DNA from: Candidatus Accumulibacter cognatus
GTDB taxonomy: Bacteria; Pseudomonadota; Gammaproteobacteria; Burkholderiales; Rhodocyclaceae
Length of the DNA stretch: 64,000 bases
Direction of reading: 5' to 3'
Assembly (NCBI GenBank): GCA_013414765.1
Contig: CP058708.1
Span: forward strand, 2,413,553-2,477,552
In this document: positions 55,266 through 64,000 of the stretch, one piece after another
Position numbering within the stretch: the stretch's first letter is position 1
Layout: each line of letters opens with the position of its first letter
Notes under the pieces: model-generated
The model's database searches: none
Seen by the model: the letters and a program-made list of their open reading frames with translations, nothing else
What the model was told of the DNA's origin: nothing
Made by a program: the position numbers and the translations under genes

Positions 55266-56504
55266 TCATGCGGGCGGACCGGGCAAACCCGACCAGATCT
55301 CGCTGAGGTTGTTGAATTTCCATTTCTCAGGGTCTTCGATGTTGACGATCTTGTAGGCATCCTCCGTGTGCTCGAGGTCGATGATCGTCGGCAGGATACG
55401 TTCGTTCGAGCGTGTCGAGAAGAATGTCTTGACCTGCGAGCGGAGCAGCGAATGGCTGCCCTGCTCGATGACGACGCCGAGTCGGCCACAACTCAGGCGC
55501 ACCAGCGTGCCGATCGGGTAAATGCCGATGGTCTTGACAAAAGCGTGAAAGACTCTCGGTTCGAAATGGCCCTTGGTCCATTCGGTCATCCGACGCAGTG
55601 ATTCGGCCGGGCACCAGCCGGCCTTGTAGGGCCGATCCGAGGTGATCGCGTCGTAGACGTCGCAGACGGCGCCCATTTTGGCAAACAGGCTGATGTCCTC
55701 ACCCTTCAGGCGTTTCGGGTAGCCGGATCCGTCGGTCTTCTCGTGGTGGTGAAGAACGACATCCAGGGCGACCGCGTCAGCGCCACTGCCCGCGAGCAAT
55801 ATCCGATAGCCTTTTTCCGGATGCGACTTGACGAGCGAAAACTCCGCGTCGGTCAGTTTGCCGGGCTTGTTCAGAACCGAGATCGGGATCAGAGCCTTAC
55901 CGATGTCGTGCAACAGCCCCGCCATGCCGGCAGACTGCGTCTGTTGTGGATCGAGGCCAAGCTGTCTGGCGAGGGCGACCATCAACCCGCAAACGGCCAC
56001 GGAATGCATGTAGGTGTAATTATCGGCAGTCTTCAGGCGTGCGATGCTGATCAGGGCGCCGGGGTTGCGGCTCATCGAGTCCGAAATCTCTGCGACCAGT
56101 CGTTGCACGCCGACGGTATCGATGGCCTTGCCCATGCGCACTTCACCAAACATCGCGGTGATGGCTTCCCGTGACTTGGTGACGATCTTGGCCGCGCGAG
56201 CGAATTCGACGTTACTGCTGACCGCTTCGGTATCGCGTTTCTCGCTGGAAGTGCTGGCCAGTTCGACCTCGACCTGGGTTGCCGTATCGGCGACCGCGAC
56301 CGGCGCAACATCCGGCGCCAGATCCAGGCCCTGCGCGCAATCGATCCAGACCTCCGTGATGCTGCTCGCGCGAATGCTCGCCAGGTCCTTCGGATCGGTG
56401 ATCACAAACGACGATCGCCAGAACGGATGTTCCATCCAGGAGCCGCAGAAATCCTTGAGATACATTCCCAGGGTAAGCTGTTGGACGTTGATTCGCTTGA
56501 GCAT
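55266..56504 (-). CDS. HD-GYP domain protein (putative c-di-GMP phosphodiesterase)
   Basis: A 412-residue protein from ATG 56,504. An N-terminal DUF3391-like domain (about 1-120, INVQQLTLGMYLKDFCGSW) is followed by an HD-GYP domain: LLHDIGKALIP, SHPEKGYRILL, VLHHHEKTDGSGYPKRLKG and VCDVYDAITSDRPYK. All metal ligands and the GYP triad are present, so it should hydrolyse c-di-GMP. It follows a histidine-kinase-like gene by 32 bases and probably forms a signalling unit with it. Confidence 0.92.
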   Translation of the reverse strand: MLKRINVQQLTLGMYLKDFCGSWMEHPFWRSSFVITDPKDLASIRASSITEVWIDCAQGLDLAPDVAPVAVADTATQVEVELASTSSEKRDTEAVSSNVEFARAAKIVTKSREAITAMFGEVRMGKAIDTVGVQRLVAEISDSMSRNPGALISIARLKTADNYTYMHSVAVCGLMVALARQLGLDPQQTQSAGMAGLLHDIGKALIPISVLNKPGKLTDAEFSLVKSHPEKGYRILLAGSGADAVALDVVLHHHEKTDGSGYPKRLKGEDISLFAKMGAVCDVYDAITSDRPYKAGWCPAESLRRMTEWTKGHFEPRVFHAFVKTIGIYPIGTLVRLSCGRLGVVIEQGSHSLLRSQVKTFFSTRSNERILPTIIDLEHTEDAYKIVNIEDPEKWKFNNLSEIWSGLPGPPA

Positions 56505-56536
56505 GAGGTTTCTGGAAAAGAGTGGCGACAACGACG

Positions 56537-57151
56537 TTATTTTGGCAGCAATAGGCGGAAAACGGCGCCCCCGTCATTATCAAGCCTGATCTCGCCCTGC
56601 TGGCCGGCGTTCTGATGCATTTCTGCAATCCGTCGGGCCAGTCGGAGACCCAGGCCGGTGCCGTTCCTGGTCACCTGTGCCGTCACGCCGGTGGCATCGT
56701 CGAGCACCTCCTGGCGATAACCGTGGCCGTCATCACGAACCAGAAACTCGAGGAAACCACTACGTTCAGCCACCTCGATGACGATGCGCGCGCGCGCATA
56801 CCGCGCGGCGTTCTGCACGGCGTTGGCCAGGACCATGCGCACGACGGTTTCGTCGTAGAACCACAGCGTCGGCGCCTGCGAACAATCGAGGTCGATACGG
56901 CGGCGGCCGCGAATGCAGGTATCATCGATCAACTCTGCGGCAAGTTCGGCGGGAGCATGCGCGTCAATGTCCAGGGTGAGGGTGCCAACGTCCGATCGGT
57001 AATAGGTGAGCAGTCGTGTCAGGGCATTCGAGGCATCGATGGTTTCATGCAGAGTATCCAGGTCGCCGCGTGCCTCGGCGCGACCGGCCAGTTGAGCAAG
57101 GCGGTTTTTGACATCATGTAGCGTCAAGGCAGCGATATCGGCGAAGCTCAT
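56537..57151 (-). CDS. Stand-alone histidine-kinase-type ATPase protein
   Basis: A 204-residue protein from ATG 57,151 (GGAGG site). It has an H-box-like LTLHDVKNRLAQLAG, an N-box (VLANAVQNAARYARA), a G1 box (VRDDGHGY) and a G2 box (GTGLGLRLARRIAEMH). No sensor or membrane domain is visible, so it is a soluble kinase core which must receive its signal from a partner. It precedes the HD-GYP gene on the same strand. The 341-base gap on its other side (57,152-57,492) shows no gene. Confidence 0.85.
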   Translation of the reverse strand: MSFADIAALTLHDVKNRLAQLAGRAEARGDLDTLHETIDASNALTRLLTYYRSDVGTLTLDIDAHAPAELAAELIDDTCIRGRRRIDLDCSQAPTLWFYDETVVRMVLANAVQNAARYARARIVIEVAERSGFLEFLVRDDGHGYRQEVLDDATGVTAQVTRNGTGLGLRLARRIAEMHQNAGQQGEIRLDNDGGAVFRLLLPK

Positions 57152-57492
57152 CAGGTGGCCTCCAGGGAGAACTTGCGCTGGACCTTGCGGCGGTGCCGGC
57201 GATCGCCTGCTGGCGACTGGTCTAGCGGGTTGCGAAGCGGCGAATCCTGGACCGCTTTGGCAAACTGCGATTTTCCAGGGTAATACGACATCAGGCAAGG
57301 CCCTCTCGTGATCATTTCCGCGCGCCATGGATCGCGGTAGGAACCCCTCGTCCGGGATCGAGTCTGCTGGCGTTTGCGGGCGAGGAATGGGCGGGATTGT
57401 TCACCCTTCTACTCTAAATGGGCACTTGTTGTATCAGCGATACTTAGGCATGATGCACAGACATTTCAATAGCAGCCGCGCTTATTCACGCC

Positions 57493-59127
57493 ATGAGAAA
57501 CAACCAACCCGTCACCATGATTGAAACCCTCATCCCCGAAGGCGAGTTCATCTACTCGCGCACTGACCTCAAGGGGGTGATTGAGGAGGCGAATGAGGCT
57601 TTTGCCGCGATCAGTGGCTACACCCGAGAGGAGATGATCGGGCAACCACACAATATGGTTCGCCACCCGGACATGCCGGAAGCCGCATTCGCCGACCTCT
57701 GGACCGATCTCAAGGCCGGTCGCCCCTGGCGTGGTCTGGTCAAGAACCGTCGCAAGGATGGCGGCTATTATTGGGTCGTTGCGAATGCGTCGCCGGTTCG
57801 TGAAGAGGGCCGGACAGTCGGCTACCAATCGGTGCGCGCACGCCCGACACGCCAGGAAATCGCGGCAGCAGAGGAGGCCTATCGACGAATCCGCCAGGGC
57901 GATCACTCCTTGCGCATCCGGCATGGTCGGGTGGAGCGTGTGTTGCCTCGGGTGGTCAATTGGTTCGCCAGTTTGCCAACGCAAATGTCGATCATGGGCT
58001 TGCTGGCAGCACTTCTTGGAGTTCTGGAGCTTGCCGCGGGATGGATGGATGGGCGACCGCTGGAACGTGTACAAACCATTCTGTCCGCCATTGCCTTGCT
58101 TTATGCCTTGTTCTTCCTGTTCTGGGTGATACCAAGGGTATCGCGCGATCTCCAGGCAACGGCTGACTATCTCGAGTCGGTCCTGTTATCCGGCACTCTC
58201 AAAACACGTTTCGACCTTTCCCGTCGTGACATCGTCGGACGCATTGCCCGCCTGAGCGACAAGTTCATCGCTTCGGTGCAGGCCACGATTCAGGGTATGG
58301 CAGACACCGCCAAACAGGTGGACAACGCCAACAAACAGGTGCAGACCGGCGTGCAGAACGTCAAACAGTCGGCGACGGTGCAAAGCGACGCCACCTCGGC
58401 CTCGGCGGCCGCCGTCGAGGAAATGACGGTATCTATCGGAGAAGTGGCTGCGCATGCGGCCAGCACCGAGACTGCGGCCCTCAAGGCCGGCGAAGTCGCG
58501 CAATCCGGCGAGGAACTGTCGCTACGCGCCAGCCAGACCATTCTTGCACTGGCCGGAACGGTGAAGGCGTCGGCACAGCAGGTCGAGTCGCTCGGCCAGC
58601 GCTCGGAGGAAATTAGTCGCATCGTCGCCGTGATCAAGGAAGTGGCCGACCAGACCAATCTCCTGGCACTCAATGCCGCCATCGAAGCTGCACGGGCAGG
58701 TGAGGCTGGACGCGGCTTTTCGGTCGTCGCCGACGAGGTGCGCAAACTCGCTGAACGAACCGGCAAGGCAACCCACGAAATCAGCTGCATGATCAGAAGC
58801 ATCCAGGACGAAACCAAACAGGCGGTAGAGTGCATGCGCAGCGGCGCGAACGAGGTCGAGGAGAGTGTTCGTCTGGTTCAGGAAGCCCGCCAGGCACTGT
58901 GTAACATCAATGAGCAGATGCAGACTACGGTGAGGATGGTGAGTGAGATTACTTATTCCTCGAGCGAGCAGCGAGCCGCCATGACCGAACTTGCGCAAAA
59001 TGTCGAGCGCGTTGCCTTGATGACTGAACAGAATGTGGCGGTGGCTGCCCAAACCGGAGCCATGGTCGATACGTTGACCGCAACGGTGAGCCGCATGCGC
59101 AAGGCAGTTGGGCAATATCAGGTATGA
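57493..59127 (+). CDS. Aer-like methyl-accepting chemotaxis protein
   Basis: A 544-residue receptor. Residues about 15-125 form a PAS domain ([57 protein letters not shown]), as in the FAD-binding energy sensor Aer. Two transmembrane helices follow (about 160-180 and 195-218). The C-terminal methyl-accepting domain has the conserved hairpin ([40 protein letters not shown]). It should signal redox or oxygen conditions to CheA. Confidence 0.93.
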   Translation: MRNNQPVTMIETLIPEGEFIYSRTDLKGVIEEANEAFAAISGYTREEMIGQPHNMVRHPDMPEAAFADLWTDLKAGRPWRGLVKNRRKDGGYYWVVANASPVREEGRTVGYQSVRARPTRQEIAAAEEAYRRIRQGDHSLRIRHGRVERVLPRVVNWFASLPTQMSIMGLLAALLGVLELAAGWMDGRPLERVQTILSAIALLYALFFLFWVIPRVSRDLQATADYLESVLLSGTLKTRFDLSRRDIVGRIARLSDKFIASVQATIQGMADTAKQVDNANKQVQTGVQNVKQSATVQSDATSASAAAVEEMTVSIGEVAAHAASTETAALKAGEVAQSGEELSLRASQTILALAGTVKASAQQVESLGQRSEEISRIVAVIKEVADQTNLLALNAAIEAARAGEAGRGFSVVADEVRKLAERTGKATHEISCMIRSIQDETKQAVECMRSGANEVEESVRLVQEARQALCNINEQMQTTVRMVSEITYSSSEQRAAMTELAQNVERVALMTEQNVAVAAQTGAMVDTLTATVSRMRKAVGQYQV

Positions 59128-59186
59128 ACGTCGAGTGGCCTCTGGGTGGGAATTTGGCCGAGCCGCTACCCTCTATGAGTGGTTAG

Positions 59187-59400
59187 ATCACTGTGAAAGT
59201 CGCGTCAGCGACTCACGAATTTCCCTCCCCCACGCGTGGGGGAGGGGTCGGGGGAAGATGGGGAATTCGCGGAGCCTGTTGTGCTCCGTGTCCATCAAGC
59301 GATTCCGGCGTGCAAGCCGAAATGCGCCCTGCAAGAGAGGGAAACGGTCATGACTGTCATGATCGGAGTGCCTGGCAAAGTCATGACCGTCAGTCCGACT
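59187..59400 (+). repeat. Dispersed ~200-bp repeat, copy 2
   Basis: The forward counterpart of 2,520-2,706: GTGAAAGTCGCGTCAGCGAC..., a CCCTCCCCCACGCGTGGGGG hairpin, TTCGCGGAG and AAAGTCATGACCG. The interval between the chemoreceptor and the Nudix gene holds only this element. Short frames in it are not credible genes. Confidence 0.5.
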
Positions 59401-59467
59401 GACTATCTGGTTGAACAGCGCGCCTGCGGCAACGCCACCCTGTGCGCGAAAATTTCAGGAGGCCGGC

Positions 59468-60079
59468 ATGAGCGGGCAGGATGTCGAGATTATCGGGCAG
59501 GAAATTTGCTATCAGGGCTTCTTCCGGCTGGAGCGCTTGCGGCTGCGCCACCGCTTGTTTGCTGGTGGCATGAGTCCTGACATCGTGCGCGAGACCATCG
59601 AGAAGGGAGACGTCGCGGCGGTACTGCTCTATGACCCGCAGCGCGACGAAGTGGTGATGATCGAGCAATTTCGCATCGGCGCCCGCGCAGACCCGCGTGG
59701 GCCCTGGCTGCTGGAGATCGTCGCCGGTCTGATCGAAGACGGTGAGACGCCTGCGGCCGTGGCATGCCGTGAAGCAATGGAGGAGGCCGGCTGCACGGTC
59801 ACTGATCTACTACCGATCAGCAGTTTCTACACCAGCCCCGCCAAAACCTCGCAGCGTACCCACCTTTACCTGGGACGCGTCGATAGCCGCAACGCCGGCG
59901 GCATCCACGGTCTGGCCCATGAGGGGGAGGACATTCGCGTCGTCTGCCTTGCTGCCGGGCAGGCAGTCGTCCTCGCAGAGCAGGGGCGCATTGACTCCGC
60001 CTGGCCACTGGTCGCACTGTGGTGGTTCGCTCGCCACCACCAGGAGGTTCGCCAGCGCTGGCTGGCCGAATCCAGGTAG
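59468..60079 (+). CDS. nudF: ADP-ribose pyrophosphatase-type Nudix hydrolase
   Basis: A 203-residue protein from ATG 59,468, chosen for the AGGAGG site six bases upstream. It carries a complete Nudix box (GLIEDGETPAAVACREAMEE AG...) with the REAMEEAGC catalytic core. ADP-ribose-type features (VLLYDPQRDEVVMIEQFRIG upstream, SFYTSPAKTSQ downstream) suggest hydrolysis of ADP-ribose to AMP and ribose-5-phosphate. Confidence 0.92.
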   Translation: MSGQDVEIIGQEICYQGFFRLERLRLRHRLFAGGMSPDIVRETIEKGDVAAVLLYDPQRDEVVMIEQFRIGARADPRGPWLLEIVAGLIEDGETPAAVACREAMEEAGCTVTDLLPISSFYTSPAKTSQRTHLYLGRVDSRNAGGIHGLAHEGEDIRVVCLAAGQAVVLAEQGRIDSAWPLVALWWFARHHQEVRQRWLAESR

Positions 60080-60116
60080 TGTGGCAAGAAAAGAGGTTTC
60101 GCCTGACACGTTCCTG

Positions 60117-60608
60117 TCACGAGGACGAGAGCCTACGCATGTAGTCAGCCAGCAACCCGGCTGCTGCCAGCTCGCAAAGATCAAGGACCCGTTCGAATCC
60201 CGAGTCGGCACCATAATACGGATCGGGAATTTCGTTGATTCCGAGAGCTGGCGCGTAATCGAGAAAATAACCCAGCTTCAAGCGGTGTTCCTCTGGGCAC
60301 TGGCGTTGCAGCGCGAACAAATTGCTCTCGTCCATTCCAAGAATCCGGTCGAAACGATCGAAATCGGTGTCGATGACCGAGCGTGCACGCAATCGGGAGA
60401 GATCGTATCCCCGCTTGGCCGCGATCCGGCGCGCCCGTGCATCCGGGGCTTCGCCGGCGTGATAATGACCATGCGTACCTGCCGAGTCGAGCTGCAGCAT
60501 TGCCGCTAACCCCTGCCGCTGCGCCATCGTTCGCGTCACCGCTTCGGCGATTGGCGAACGACAGATATTGCCCATGCAGACAAAGAGAATCCGGTATGGC
60601 ACGTTCAT
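60117..60608 (-). CDS. Low-molecular-weight protein-tyrosine phosphatase
   Basis: A 163-residue protein from ATG 60,608 (GAGGAGG site). The P-loop CMGNICRS carries the catalytic Cys and Arg (C-x5-R), and the general acid Asp lies in DPYYG. Possible roles include dephosphorylation of tyrosine kinases of exopolysaccharide synthesis, or of small arylphosphates. It stands alone, converging with the Nudix gene. Confidence 0.94.
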   Translation of the reverse strand: MNVPYRILFVCMGNICRSPIAEAVTRTMAQRQGLAAMLQLDSAGTHGHYHAGEAPDARARRIAAKRGYDLSRLRARSVIDTDFDRFDRILGMDESNLFALQRQCPEEHRLKLGYFLDYAPALGINEIPDPYYGADSGFERVLDLCELAAAGLLADYMRRLSSS

Positions 60609-60689
60609 GGTTCGCCTCCTCAGCAACCATCAGTGCCGCGCGGTTTAGGCCAGACCGGCGCGCACCCTTGGCGTACCGGCGGCCGGAGG

Positions 60690-61223
60690 CTACTCGACGG
60701 CACCGGCACCCCCTTCTGGAAAAAGCTCGTCGACAAAACCGAAGCGGCTGAAGTCCCTGATTCGCATTGGATAGAGAATTCCGTCGAGGTGGTCGCATTC
60801 ATGTTGCACCACACGAGCGTGGAAACCTGCGACGCGGCGGTCGATCACCCGACCGAACGCGTCGCAACCGGTATAGCGCAGCTGACTCCAGCGCGGTACC
60901 CAGCCACGCAGACCAGGGACCGACAGGCAACCTTCCCAGCCTTCTTCGATAGTCGGTGCAAGCGGCGTCAGTACCGGATTGATCAACACCGTCATTGGCA
61001 CCTGCTCAGCATTCGGGTAGCGTGGATTGCCATCGACACTGAAAATCACCACCCGCAGACCGACACCGATCTGCGGTGCGGCCAGACCTGCACCGTCGAG
61101 TTGGCGCATGGTTTCTTCCAGATCCTTGATCAGCGCGTGCAGTTGCGGGGTGTTGAACTGCTCGACCGGTCGGGCCTTCTGCCAAAGGCGCGGATCGCCC
61201 ATCCTGAGAACGGTTCTAATCAT
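60690..61223 (-). CDS. def: Peptide deformylase
   Basis: A 177-residue metalloenzyme that removes the formyl group from nascent proteins. All three motifs are present: [16 protein letters not shown] and QHECDHLDG. The start overlaps the stop of the upstream phosphorylase gene by 8 bases. The surrounding genes suggest a paralogue not linked to fmt. Confidence 0.96.
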   Translation of the reverse strand: MIRTVLRMGDPRLWQKARPVEQFNTPQLHALIKDLEETMRQLDGAGLAAPQIGVGLRVVIFSVDGNPRYPNAEQVPMTVLINPVLTPLAPTIEEGWEGCLSVPGLRGWVPRWSQLRYTGCDAFGRVIDRRVAGFHARVVQHECDHLDGILYPMRIRDFSRFGFVDELFPEGGAGAVE

Positions 61224-61959
61224 GGCTTGTCAGCATCCTCTCGATGATCGCGAATACCTGCTGCATTGCCCCCTCCAGGACTGAGAGTATGGCCTCCATG
61301 CGGATGGCTTCGCGACTGTCGCCGCGTCCCGCAGCGTAGTTGGCCACCACATTGATTGCCGCGTAGGGGATCGCCAGTTCGCGTGCCAGCACCGCTTCCG
61401 GCATGCCGGTCATGCCGACCACATCGGCGCCATCGCGTTCGAGGCGGTTGATCTCGGCGGCTGTTTCCAGACGTGGCCCCTGTGTCGCCGCATAGACCGC
61501 AGCCTCACTGACCCTGGCTCCGATCGCTGCAGCCGCGTCGACGAGCTGCCTGCGCAGAACGTGATCATAGGGCTCGGTGAAGTCGACATGCGTGACCGCA
61601 CTGTGCGGTCCTTCGTGGAAGGTCGAGGAGCGTGCCCAGGTGTAATCGATGATCTGATGCGGGATCACCAGATCACCAGGACTGAGATCGGACCGAATGC
61701 TGCCGACTGCTGCCACCGCGACGATGCCGGTTGGCACGCACTCGCGCAGGGCCCAGATGTTCGCGCGATAATTCACCTGATGGGGTGGAATCGTGTGTTC
61801 GTCGCCGTGACGGGCCAGAAACACCAGCGGCCGGCCACTGAGCAGTCCAAAGGTTAGCGCTGCCGAGGGATTCCCGTAGGGCGTCGTTACCTGCCGACGC
61901 TCAGCTTCCTCTAGCCTGGTGAAGCGGGTCAGCCCGCTGCCGCCGATGATGGCCAGCAT
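61216..61959 (-). CDS. S-methyl-5'-thioinosine phosphorylase (MTAP-like)
   Basis: A 247-residue purine nucleoside phosphorylase of the MTAP family: [46 protein letters not shown] and the substrate-site segment [21 protein letters not shown]. The GMTGMPEA form, rather than NMT..PE, is the one reported for methylthioinosine phosphorylases. It would salvage hypoxanthine, which fits the hpt gene immediately upstream (1 base gap). Confidence 0.88.
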   Translation of the reverse strand: MLAIIGGSGLTRFTRLEEAERRQVTTPYGNPSAALTFGLLSGRPLVFLARHGDEHTIPPHQVNYRANIWALRECVPTGIVAVAAVGSIRSDLSPGDLVIPHQIIDYTWARSSTFHEGPHSAVTHVDFTEPYDHVLRRQLVDAAAAIGARVSEAAVYAATQGPRLETAAEINRLERDGADVVGMTGMPEAVLARELAIPYAAINVVANYAAGRGDSREAIRMEAILSVLEGAMQQVFAIIERMLTSHD

Positions 61960-61960
61960 C

Positions 61961-62509
61961 TCAATCCTCCCGCATGGCGTAGATCGCCGGCAGGTTGCGC
62001 CAGGCACCGCGAACGTCCATGCCATAGCCGAAAAGAAAACGATCGGGAACACTCAACGCGACGAAATCGGCCTGAATCGGCTTCGTTCTGCCAATCAGCT
62101 TGTCCGCGGCGACTGCCGTGTAGCAGGTCGCGGCACCCAGCGCCAGCAGGCGATCACGAATCGCGGCCAGTGTCAGCCCTTCGTCGAGGATGTCGTCAAG
62201 AACCAGAACTGTTCTGCCGCTCAGCGCAATTTCCGGCTCGATACGCCAGGATAGCTCACTACCGCTCGTGGCCAGGCGATAACGGCTGACATGCAGGTAG
62301 TCGAAATCCAACGGGAAGTTCAGTTGCGTCAGCAAATGGCCGGCGAAGGGGAGTCCACCCTTGAGCACACACAGCAACACCGGATTGCGGTCACGCAAGC
62401 GTTCGGAGATTTCGCGGGCGACACGGCGAACAGCGGCATCGACGGTATCGGCTGTGTGGATGAGGTCGGCCGAAGCGAGAATGGCCATGGCCTGTTGGGG
62501 TTCGATCAT
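61961..62509 (-). CDS. hpt: Hypoxanthine-guanine phosphoribosyltransferase
   Basis: A 182-residue enzyme that turns hypoxanthine or guanine plus PRPP into IMP or GMP. The PRPP-binding signature VLVLDDILDEGLT, the N-terminal VLKGGLPFAGHLL and C-terminal PDRFLFGYGMDVRGAWRNLP are present. Next to the MTIP gene, it completes a short purine-salvage unit. Confidence 0.93.
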   Translation of the reverse strand: MIEPQQAMAILASADLIHTADTVDAAVRRVAREISERLRDRNPVLLCVLKGGLPFAGHLLTQLNFPLDFDYLHVSRYRLATSGSELSWRIEPEIALSGRTVLVLDDILDEGLTLAAIRDRLLALGAATCYTAVAADKLIGRTKPIQADFVALSVPDRFLFGYGMDVRGAWRNLPAIYAMRED

Positions 62510-62585
62510 GGACCTTCCGAACGGGTTGGTGAAGGTGAAGCAGCGCTGCCGCCGGCGTGCCGCCAAATCCATGCCAGAAACGGAT

Positions 62586-64000
<1,415 letters not shown>

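Noticed and set aside
59193-59402. Small frames (MKVASATHE...) at the dispersed repeat
   Set aside because: The same peptide start appears in the other repeat copy near 2.6 kb; it is a translation of the repeat, with no gene-like sequence following.

Overview
The window looks like a piece of a betaproteobacterial chromosome, most plausibly a Rhodocyclales-type organism. The prfB-lysS pair, the metY, zapE, pxpBCA, queD, def, hpt and ligA homologues, and dispersed repeats that I recall from memory as common in 'Candidatus Accumulibacter' all point that way, but the genus is only a guess. Host DNA occupies about 1-12,620 and 53,625-64,000. Between them lies one complete Mu-type transposable prophage of 41,004 bp (12,621-53,624).

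Left host flank: the end of an ISAs1-type insertion sequence; prfB with its programmed frameshift; lysS; an MnmC-like FAD oxidoreductase; a membrane-anchored small protein; metY; two tandem proteins with degenerate GGDEF domains; zapE; then pxpA and the 3' part of pxpC. Right flank: the 5' part of pxpC, pxpB, queD, an HD-GYP protein with a histidine-kinase-like ATPase, an Aer-like chemoreceptor, a Nudix hydrolase, a low-molecular-weight tyrosine phosphatase, peptide deformylase, an MTIP-type phosphorylase, hpt, and the C-terminal part of ligA. The pxpB-pxpC-pxpA (5-oxoprolinase) operon is cut inside pxpC by the prophage. The 5-bp target duplication (GCTGC) and the terminal TG...CA dinucleotides are readable on both sides.

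The prophage lies in reverse: its genetic left end (early genes) is at 53.6 kb and its right end at 12.6 kb. Early region (about 53.6-43.0 kb): repressor and Ner-type regulator diverging around a promoter with four operator-like repeats, MuA-type transposase, MuB-type ATPase, a chain of small genes coupled by ATGA overlaps (including GemA/gp16), Gam, two HU-like proteins, and a Mor-family activator. Late block 1 (42.1-32.1 kb): fibre-type genes, DksA-like zinc finger, gp26/gp27-type small proteins, terminase, portal, gpF-type head protein with a putative nuclease tail, gpG. Late block 2 (28.8-12.7 kb): protease/scaffold, decoration protein, capsid, connectors, tail tube, 1,024-residue tape measure and a series of tail-tip/fibre proteins, suggesting a siphovirus tail on a Mu-type head and transposition module. 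A conserved ~50-bp element sits upstream of both late blocks and is a candidate late promoter/activator site.

The accessory DNA is concentrated in two places. One is the 28.9-32.1 kb interval between the two late blocks: three overlapping unknown genes on the minus strand and a ClpP-fold serine protease with a small partner on the plus strand, delimited by three copies of a two-hairpin repeat and a duplicated terminator. The other is 42.2-43.0 kb: a zinc-finger gene with an integron attC-like structure at its start and a fourth copy of the repeat at its end. No tRNA, rRNA or CRISPR array was seen, and no lysis gene could be recognised in the prophage.
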